Positions 32,542 to 38,913 of a stretch of DNA of 38,913 bases are shown here, piece by piece. The notes beneath the pieces were generated by a model that worked only from the letters and a program-made list of their open reading frames with translations, searched no databases and had not been told where the DNA came from. The DNA is from Lachnospiraceae bacterium UBA7225 (lineage in GTDB: Bacteria > Bacillota > Clostridia > Lachnospirales > Lachnospiraceae): NCBI GenBank assembly GCA_002473385.1, contig DKTR01000110.1, forward strand, positions 1 through 38,913, given 5' to 3'. A program made the position numbers and the translations under genes. Position 1 is the first letter of the stretch. Every line of letters starts with the position of its first letter.

Positions 32542-34065
32542 TCACTTATGTGTTTTCCGATAATCTGCCGGAAGCTGCCCGGTCGTCTCCTTAAATACCC
32601 GGCTGAAATACTTTGCATCAGAATAGCCCACCTTTTCCGCTATCTCATAAAGCTTCAGACTTGTACCGATCAGCAGTTCCTTTGCCTTTGTTATGCGGAA
32701 GTTTCTCATATAAGTGCTGAAATTGACACCAACCTCCTGGTGAAATCTGGTTCCAAGGTATTCCGGCGTAATATTCAGCTTGGATGCAATTTCCTCCAGT
32801 GTAATTCCGCTCTGGTAAAACTCCTGGATCATGCTCTGTGCCCGCTTAACCGTCAAATGTGTGATTTCTTCCTCCCCACCCGTAAACTGTCCCATCAGAA
32901 ATTCTCCGACAGCCGCCAGCTCACCGGCCGTTTTTGCGCTCATGATCTGTTCCAGAAGCTTTTGCTGCTCCAGTTTTTCATACGCCAGCATACCTACTTC
33001 TTTTCCGGTATTCATCAGCGCCCAGAAAAACCGCACATAGCACTCCTTGATTTCTCCGGGAGAGTACACTTTTCCCCCGCTGAAATACTGATAAAATGCC
33101 TCCATGCAGCTTTTTACTTTTTCCTTCTGTCCCGCACAAATTGCAAGACGCATCTGATTCTCTGTATTCAATGGGTAGATACATGGGCTGGTCTGCAGCT
33201 TTGTAATTTTCGGATAACAAATCATCACATCATCCCCAAGTGAGATATTCCATTCCATATGAGACATTAAAGTTCCGATCCCGCTTTTCAGCTCAGCAAG
33301 CGCAAGGTCACAGATAAATCCGACTGCTCCCCGCAGTTTCCGGCTGTGGCTGGTCAGAAGCCAATACTGTACCCAACGCTCCAGTTCTCTAACATTGGGA
33401 TCATGATAAACAAGAATGATCAGCGCGGCATCCCGGTCCAGCTCAACAAAAAGGTATTCTATGCCCCTTCTCTGTGCAAGTAACTGCTCCAGCTCTTTTC
33501 TTGCCGCCGCTTTGCTTTTTTCATAGTTTCTTCCCAGATACACACAGATTCCCTGGTAACGCGTCCCGCGCTTCATTCCAAAATGCTCCTGCAGTCTTTC
33601 CTCCATCATATCATCCGTCTCCAGAGTGCCCGAAAGAATGCCTCCAAAAACCTGCTCCGCACTTCCAAACATGTCTCTGGAAAGCTCTTTTTCCAGCTGC
33701 ATCTCCTCCTCTATACGATGAAGCGCGTCTGTAATATCCCCCAGAACAATCGGCTTGAGCAAGTACTCCTTTACCCCCATCCGCATTGCCCCTCTGGCAT
33801 ACTCAAACTCGGAGTATGCACTCAGAACAATCGTTTTCGCCTTGATTCCCTGCTCCTGCACTCTCCTGAGCATCTCCAGTCCGTCCATTACAGGCATCTT
33901 GATATCTGTAATAATCAGCTCCGGTCTCACTTGCTGTATCAGTGCGAGACCTGTCTCTCCGTTTTCCGCCTCTCCGGCAATTTCGTATTTTACATCCAGT
34001 TTTTTCAACAGCCTGGAGAGCCCTTCCCGTATGCGGATTTCATCTTCTATAATCACAATTTTCAT
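32542..34065 (-). CDS. YesN-like response regulator with AraC-type DNA-binding domain
   Basis: A 507-residue regulator. The receiver domain is at about 1-120, with Glu7/Asp8, phosphoacceptor Asp54 in ITDIKMPVMDG, Ser in LSAYSEFEYA and Lys in LLKPI. The C-terminal AraC-type domain covers about the last 100 residues (FHQEVGVNFSTYM, FKETTGQLPADYRK). The start at 34065 overlaps the kinase stop by four bases (ATGA) with GGAGG ten bases upstream; the in-frame ATG at 34122 lies inside the kinase gene and would add 19 unrelated residues. It is the natural activator of the importer/GH31 operon directly downstream. Confidence 0.92.
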   Translation of the reverse strand: MKIVIIEDEIRIREGLSRLLKKLDVKYEIAGEAENGETGLALIQQVRPELIITDIKMPVMDGLEMLRRVQEQGIKAKTIVLSAYSEFEYARGAMRMGVKEYLLKPIVLGDITDALHRIEEEMQLEKELSRDMFGSAEQVFGGILSGTLETDDMMEERLQEHFGMKRGTRYQGICVYLGRNYEKSKAAARKELEQLLAQRRGIEYLFVELDRDAALIILVYHDPNVRELERWVQYWLLTSHSRKLRGAVGFICDLALAELKSGIGTLMSHMEWNISLGDDVMICYPKITKLQTSPCIYPLNTENQMRLAICAGQKEKVKSCMEAFYQYFSGGKVYSPGEIKECYVRFFWALMNTGKEVGMLAYEKLEQQKLLEQIMSAKTAGELAAVGEFLMGQFTGGEEEITHLTVKRAQSMIQEFYQSGITLEEIASKLNITPEYLGTRFHQEVGVNFSTYMRNFRITKAKELLIGTSLKLYEIAEKVGYSDAKYFSRVFKETTGQLPADYRKTHK

Positions 34066-35888
34066 TCTTCCATGTCCTCCCCGGCTTCCTGCAGCGGAAT
34101 CCAGACATGGATTTTCGTCCACTCCTGTTCGCTGCTCGCTATCCGGACCTCTCCTTCGTTTCCGTAATACATGTGAATCCGGTTGATTGCATTCTCCATG
34201 CCGATATGATTTTTATCACTGCTTTGTGGGAAAATTCCCTGGTTCATCCGTCTGACCGTCTCCGGATCCATACCTTTGCCGTTATCATAAATCTCTATAA
34301 AAAGCTGTTCCTCCCGGCGTTCTATACTGATTGTAAGTATATGTACCCGATTTACGCCCTCAAAGCCATGCAGAATCGCATTCTCCACAAACGGCTGCAA
34401 AAGCAGCTTATGAATCTTTTTTCCCATTACTTCCGGCTCCACATGGATTTCACACTGGAAGGTGTTTTTCAGCCGCGTCTGCTGAAGAAACAGATATTTT
34501 TTCAGCCAGGCAACCTCTTCCCGAACCGGGACGATGCCATTGCTGTTATCGATCCCATAGCGAAGGATATGGGCAAGCGCACTGATAGAATTGCTGATTT
34601 CAAACTCCTCCCGGTCAATCGCCATCCAGTTGATCGTGTCCAGCGTATTATACAGAAAATGCGGATTCAGCTGCGCCTCAAGCGCGGCAATTTCTGCCTG
34701 CCGCTGCTTTTCTCCGGCGGCACGCTCATTTTCCATGGAAGCTGACAGCCGTTCCAGCATATGGTTAAATTCCTGCGCGATAATCTCTACCTCGCCCGGC
34801 ATATTCTTTTCCAGCTCTACGCGCGCAGACAGATCGCCTCTGCCTGCACGGTTCATCACCGGCACCATATTCTGCAGCGAACCGCTCAAACGCCGCGTAA
34901 GAATCATGATAACAACCACAAGAGTACCCAGAGATATTCCCAGAACAATCAGCGTAATCTGCTGCTGCGCGTTCAGGCGGCGGACAACTTCTTCCTGACT
35001 GGACACATGCACAATATCGCACTGGAATTTATCATCGTATACAAAATCCACTGTCCTGTGCTCCCCGCCGGATGGCTCCTGTGTCCGGACAAATTCTTCA
35101 TATGCTTCTCTGCGTGCCTCTTCGTCCTCCGTCCAGGTAAGCACTGGCGCCGCCAGCAGCTCTTTCTGCGGGTGCGATACCATTGTTCCATTTCTGCTTA
35201 CAATGAAATTGAAGCTGTCCTCCGGGCTGCTCTGGACACTGCACACAGAACCAAGCAACTCTTCATCGATGCTGACAACAACAATGCCAAGCTGTTTTTT
35301 CACATCGCGGTAATCAATAATGCGGTGCCCGATATGAAACAGGTAATGATCATCTGCCCCAAAGGTAATTGCCTTCTGCGTCGGAATCACATGCGTATCA
35401 TTATCTCCGGAAATGCAGTCATACAACTCCTCCTGCGTCATGTCAAAAGACGTCAGCCAGGAATTTCTGGTACTGGAGCCTGTCAGAAGATCATAAAAAA
35501 AAAGCGTACCATTTTCTGTCAGCACAGAAATACATTTAATATATTCCTTTGTGTAGAACAAACCGTGCAGTGTCCTGCGAAGCTGGTTTTTGCTCACCGA
35601 AACATCTTCCTCGCGGTTAATCTTATCAATCAGGTCTACAATGTCATCATCCGTGTATACCTGAAACAAAATGTCCTCATACGATTCCAGCCAGACATCC
35701 AGACTGCTGCGGGTCTGCTGGAGATTATCCCGCGTCAGCTCCCGCACATTATCCCGCACAATACTGGACGTATTGAAATAAGAAAAAATATTAATTAATA
35801 CAATTGGAAGAATGGAAGTAATGAAAAAAGCCTGTATCAGACGCACTTTCAGGCTTCTCTTCCGATTTTTCACCGAGTGCTCCCCCAT
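34062..35888 (-). CDS. YesM-like sensor histidine kinase
   Basis: A 608-residue kinase of the LytS/YesM class. TM1 is about 17-37, an extracellular double-Cache-like region spans 38-310, TM2 about 311-331, HAMP about 332-385, then His410 in LNPHFLYNTLDT, and an ATPase domain with LLQPFVENAILHG, DNGKGMD and an atypical G2 region, NHIGMENAINR, as usual for YesM. The start at 35888 has AGAGGA seven bases upstream; the ATG at 35960 lies inside the recD2 gene and adds a Lys/Gly-rich tail. It lies 38 bases after recD2 on the same strand, so some read-through is possible. With the regulator it should sense the sugar imported by the next operon. Confidence 0.92.
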   Translation of the reverse strand: MGEHSVKNRKRSLKVRLIQAFFITSILPIVLINIFSYFNTSSIVRDNVRELTRDNLQQTRSSLDVWLESYEDILFQVYTDDDIVDLIDKINREEDVSVSKNQLRRTLHGLFYTKEYIKCISVLTENGTLFFYDLLTGSSTRNSWLTSFDMTQEELYDCISGDNDTHVIPTQKAITFGADDHYLFHIGHRIIDYRDVKKQLGIVVVSIDEELLGSVCSVQSSPEDSFNFIVSRNGTMVSHPQKELLAAPVLTWTEDEEARREAYEEFVRTQEPSGGEHRTVDFVYDDKFQCDIVHVSSQEEVVRRLNAQQQITLIVLGISLGTLVVVIMILTRRLSGSLQNMVPVMNRAGRGDLSARVELEKNMPGEVEIIAQEFNHMLERLSASMENERAAGEKQRQAEIAALEAQLNPHFLYNTLDTINWMAIDREEFEISNSISALAHILRYGIDNSNGIVPVREEVAWLKKYLFLQQTRLKNTFQCEIHVEPEVMGKKIHKLLLQPFVENAILHGFEGVNRVHILTISIERREEQLFIEIYDNGKGMDPETVRRMNQGIFPQSSDKNHIGMENAINRIHMYYGNEGEVRIASSEQEWTKIHVWIPLQEAGEDMEE

Positions 35889-35926
35889 ATACAATTCCTC
35901 TCCGCCCCGTTGTTTTCTTTTCCCGG

Positions 35927-38743
35927 TCAGCTTTTCGCTCCCGCATCCGCCATGCTGCAAAGCCGCTCCTTCAGCAGCGTGTTGCGCCTTGTCACAGTGA
36001 CGTTGCGCACTGCGTACGCCAGCGCCTTTTTGGTCCCGACCATCACAAGAATTTTTTTCGCCCGTGTGATGCCCGTATAAATCAGATTCCGCTGCAGCAT
36101 CACATAATGATTCATCAGAACCGGCATCACTACGATAGGATACTCTGACCCCTGCGCTTTATGGATGGTGGTCGCGTAAGCATGCACCAGTTCATCCAGT
36201 TCTGTAATATCATAGTCCACTATACGTCCGTCAAAATTTACTTTCAGTGTACGTGCACCCACATCCACTGATTCAATGATGCCGATATCCCCGTTGAATA
36301 CTTCCTTGTCATAATTGTTTTTTATTTGCATCACCTTGTCGTCCGGGCGAAAGATAAAACCGCTCCGGCGCAATCCGTCCCCCTGCGGATTAAGCGCTTC
36401 CTGCAGCGCCAGGTTGAGATTCGTCGCACCCACAACACCCTTTTGCATAGGTGTCAGCACCTGAATCTGATTGACCGGCGTGTGGTAAAAGCGTGATAAT
36501 TTATGCTGCACAAGATTTACAATTTCAAGAACCGCTTCTTCCGGCTCCTCTTTTGCAACAAAGAAAAAGTCAGTGTCACGCCCGTTGGAAAGATCCGGCA
36601 GTCTTCCTTCATTTATTCTGTGCGCATTCATAACAATACGGCTCGTCTGCGCCTGCCGGAAAATCCTTGTCAAACGGATGACCGGAAAACATCCGGAATC
36701 CATTATATCACGCAGCACATTGCCGGCTCCCACCGAAGGGAGCTGGTCAATATCTCCCACAAGGATCACACGCATTGCGGCGGGAACCGCTTTTAAAAGC
36801 GCATTCATCAGAATAATATCTATCATGGAGCACTCATCCACAATAAGGACATCTCCCTCCAGCGGATGCTCTTCATCTTTCTGGTAGCCCTCCGGCGGTT
36901 TATACTCCAGAAGACGGTGGATGGTCTTTGCCTCCATGCCGGTGGTCTCCTCCAGTCTTTTTGCCGCTCTTCCGGTAGGCGCTGCCAGAAGTATCTTCAG
37001 TCCGAACGCGCGGTACGCCGCCAGAATCCCCTGCACGGTAGTCGTCTTTCCAGTACCCGGTCCGCCTGTCAGAATCATCACCTTCGACACTGCCGCCCTT
37101 CTTATCGCGTCTGCCTGGATCTCATCATATTCCATGTGTACTTTCTTTTCAATATGTGATACGTCGATAGACAGCTCTGGATTGCCGGTCTGCTCCCGCG
37201 CCTGCATAAGCTGCGTCCAGAGCCGGTCCTGTGCGGGAGCTTTTGCCAGCCGCTTCAACTTGCCCGCCGTACCCGTCTCTGCGTAATAAAACGGCGGCAG
37301 ATAAATTGCTTCCAAACGCTCCGTCTCACGGATCACATCCTTATCCGCGATCATCTGGTCGAGTGTCATGACAATACAGCTCTCTTCCGCCTCCAGAAGC
37401 TGCACCGCCTTCTGGATCAGCTGATCCTTGCGGGCATATACATGTCCTTCATCTGCCAGATTGCTCAGCGTATACAGAATGCCGCTGCGCAGGCGGACAA
37501 AGGATTCCTTCTGAAATCCCAGCTTTTCGGCAATGCTGTCCGCTGTTTTAAAGCCAATGCCCCAGATATCATCTGCCAGGCAGAACGGATTCTCTTTCAT
37601 CTTCGCAATGCTTTCGTTTCCGTACTGCCGGTAGATTTTTGCGGCAAAAGAAGTGTTCACACCGTGATCCTGCAAAAACAGCATCACATTTTTGATTTCC
37701 TTCTGCCGCTCCCAGCTCTCCTGAATCTGCCGGATGCGTTTTTCTCCGATTCCCTCTACCTCGCGCAGACGCCCGATTTCATTCTCTATTACCTCAATCG
37801 TCTCTGTCCCGAATTTCTGGACAATACGCTTTGCAAACCGCGGTCCGACACCGCGGATCAATCCGGAGCCTAAATATTTTTCAATGCCAAAAACGGTGGC
37901 GGGCAGTGTCTCCTCCCAGGCTTCCGCCGCAAACTGCCGCCCATACCTGCCGTCTACCTTCCAGTTGCCGTCTATCAGCAGGACAGAGCCGACATTTACA
38001 TCCAGAAGGCTGCCAACCACCGTCACCAGATCACTGCTGTTTTTCACCGCACATTTTAAAACTGTATAACCGTTGTCCGGGTTCTGATAGGTGATCCGCT
38101 CCACCACACCGCGCAGTTTCACCGTGCGGCGGGGCTGCACGGCCGTCTGATGAGGCTGCGTATCCGCCTGCCGCCTTTTTCCGGCTTCCCCGGCTCTTTT
38201 TGCTTCCTCCGCCAGACGCTCATATACCTTCTGGTTCATATAGCAGTCATTCAGTGCACGGTGTGCACCCTTTGAAGAAATCCCATAGTGCTCCGCCAGA
38301 TCAACCAGCCGGTGATGGTGTAGCTCAGGCAGCGCCGCCCGTGCCATCATCAATGTATCCACGTAATCATTGCCAGGTACTTTCCGGAAATATTTCTGCG
38401 CATCACGATACAGAAATTTCATGTCAAAGCTGCTGATGTTATGCCCCACCAGAACATGATCTCCGGCAAATTGAAAAAAATCACCCAGAACATCGGCAAA
38501 TACCGGCGCCCCGGCAACCATTTTATCGGTAATCCCATTCACCCGGCTGGCTCCGGCCGGAATTTTCCGCCCCGGATTCACAAGGGTGCTGAATTCTCCT
38601 GCAACCTGTCCGGCTTCCACCTTCACCGCTGAAATTTCAATTACTTCATCATACTTTGACGATATTCCGGTCGTCTCAAGGTCAAATACCACATAATCTG
38701 CAACATATTGATTGATTAATTTCCCTCTTTTGTCTCCTAACAC
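35927..38743 (-). CDS. recD2: DEDDh 3'-5' exonuclease fused to RecD2-type DNA helicase
   Basis: About 938 residues. The first 180 form a DnaQ/DEDDh exonuclease (VVFDLETTG, GHNISSFDMKF, the closing AHRALNDC), with all acidic residues present. The rest is a RecD2 (YrrC-like) superfamily 1 helicase: helix-hairpin-helix region (GVGPRFAKRIVQKFG), Walker A GGPGTGKTTT, Walker B VDECSMID, GDIDQLPSVGAG, HKAQGSEYPIVV and YTGITRAKK. Such 5'-3' helicases act in DNA repair outside RecBCD. The start is a GTG at 38743, chosen because AGAGGAGA lies eight bases upstream. The frame stays open to the window edge, so an earlier start (ATG 38782 or 38911) is possible. RecD2 usually lacks the exonuclease. Confidence 0.88.
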   Translation of the reverse strand: MLGDKRGKLINQYVADYVVFDLETTGISSKYDEVIEISAVKVEAGQVAGEFSTLVNPGRKIPAGASRVNGITDKMVAGAPVFADVLGDFFQFAGDHVLVGHNISSFDMKFLYRDAQKYFRKVPGNDYVDTLMMARAALPELHHHRLVDLAEHYGISSKGAHRALNDCYMNQKVYERLAEEAKRAGEAGKRRQADTQPHQTAVQPRRTVKLRGVVERITYQNPDNGYTVLKCAVKNSSDLVTVVGSLLDVNVGSVLLIDGNWKVDGRYGRQFAAEAWEETLPATVFGIEKYLGSGLIRGVGPRFAKRIVQKFGTETIEVIENEIGRLREVEGIGEKRIRQIQESWERQKEIKNVMLFLQDHGVNTSFAAKIYRQYGNESIAKMKENPFCLADDIWGIGFKTADSIAEKLGFQKESFVRLRSGILYTLSNLADEGHVYARKDQLIQKAVQLLEAEESCIVMTLDQMIADKDVIRETERLEAIYLPPFYYAETGTAGKLKRLAKAPAQDRLWTQLMQAREQTGNPELSIDVSHIEKKVHMEYDEIQADAIRRAAVSKVMILTGGPGTGKTTTVQGILAAYRAFGLKILLAAPTGRAAKRLEETTGMEAKTIHRLLEYKPPEGYQKDEEHPLEGDVLIVDECSMIDIILMNALLKAVPAAMRVILVGDIDQLPSVGAGNVLRDIMDSGCFPVIRLTRIFRQAQTSRIVMNAHRINEGRLPDLSNGRDTDFFFVAKEEPEEAVLEIVNLVQHKLSRFYHTPVNQIQVLTPMQKGVVGATNLNLALQEALNPQGDGLRRSGFIFRPDDKVMQIKNNYDKEVFNGDIGIIESVDVGARTLKVNFDGRIVDYDITELDELVHAYATTIHKAQGSEYPIVVMPVLMNHYVMLQRNLIYTGITRAKKILVMVGTKKALAYAVRNVTVTRRNTLLKERLCSMADAGAKS

Positions 38744-38848
38744 GGCAGCGTCTCCTCTATCTGGCAGACTATAAATTCTCATAAGTGTGATGCCTACGGA
38801 TTGCTCCGCGCTTTGCGCTTCCACAATCCTGCCCAATATTCGCATATC

Positions 38849-38866
38849 GTGGGATATGCATCCCAC
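38849..38866. repeat. Palindrome upstream of the exonuclease-helicase gene
   Basis: GTGGGAT, an ATGC centre, then ATCCCAC: seven perfect pairs, 106 bases before the chosen start. The stretch 38744-38913 is open in the helicase frame but has no domain similarity that I recognise. The palindrome favours an untranslated leader or operator over coding, but this is not decisive. Confidence 0.4.
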
Positions 38867-38913
38867 TTTTATGCTCATATCGGGGCGGGTCCCAAGGTCT
38901 TTCACCCACATGT

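Noticed and set aside
35889..35960. Longer start for the second YesM kinase
   Set aside because: The extra 24 residues are encoded inside the recD2 3' end and look like basic out-of-frame sequence; AGAGGA seven bases before 35888 fixes the start.
1..38913. CRISPR array, tRNA/rRNA genes, insertion sequences
   Set aside because: No regularly spaced repeats, cloverleaf sequences, rRNA motifs or transposase-like proteins were found on either strand.

Overview
The window looks like the chromosome of a gut-type Lachnospiraceae (Clostridia, Bacillota). The evidence is roughly 50% GC, AGGAGG-type ribosome binding sites, YesM/YesN two-component pairs next to sugar ABC transporters, a RelP/YwaC-like alarmone synthetase, an exonuclease-RecD2 helicase and a DUF2974 protein. 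I cannot name a species. Coding is dense, and I see no rRNA, tRNA, CRISPR array or insertion sequence.

Layout. (1) 1-3985: a TetR regulator converges on a three-gene set of an adenylating ligase, a free-standing acyl carrier protein and a condensation-domain protein, which resembles a dissected minimal NRPS. (2) 4136-13786: a probable operon read leftwards from a good promoter at 13823-13851. It encodes a YesN regulator, a YesM kinase, a membrane-anchored sugar-binding-like protein, a galactose/glucose-type binding lipoprotein, a small alarmone synthetase, a YicI-like alpha-xylosidase and an alpha/beta hydrolase, and it ends at a terminator. (3) 13893-18612: the mglBAC sugar importer, with its own promoters, AraC-like direct repeats, an intercistronic hairpin and a terminator. 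(4) 18667-22325: a response regulator, a BcrA-like ABC transporter with a structured leader, and a histidine kinase, typical of peptide-antibiotic sensing and resistance. (5) 22291-25375: a DUF2974 putative lipase, purC and a HAD phosphatase. (6) 25414-27245: an AT-rich two-gene cassette of an ABC/OLD-like ATPase and a small PD-(D/E)XK-like protein, possibly a defence system. (7) 27248-35888: a second carbohydrate locus with a YesM/YesN pair, a binding protein, two permeases and a second GH31 glycosidase. (8) 35927-38743: a DEDDh exonuclease fused to RecD2.

The most striking observation is MglB (17215-18450). Its sequence order is circularly permuted: after the signal peptide the protein begins at the strand that carries Asn91 in E. 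coli galactose-binding protein. The segment that should be N-terminal, with the Tyr10/Asp14 equivalents, sits at the C-terminus. Nine of ten sugar-contact residues are kept. A conventionally ordered paralogue in the same window (8308-9345) is an internal control. The partner permease MglC carries a charged cytoplasmic N-terminal extension of about 215 residues.

The two carbohydrate loci look like parallel systems in which a kinase/regulator pair controls an importer and a GH31 enzyme. The first probably handles alpha-xylosides or galactose/glucose-like sugars, with (p)ppGpp synthesis built into the same transcript. The substrate of the second is unclear.
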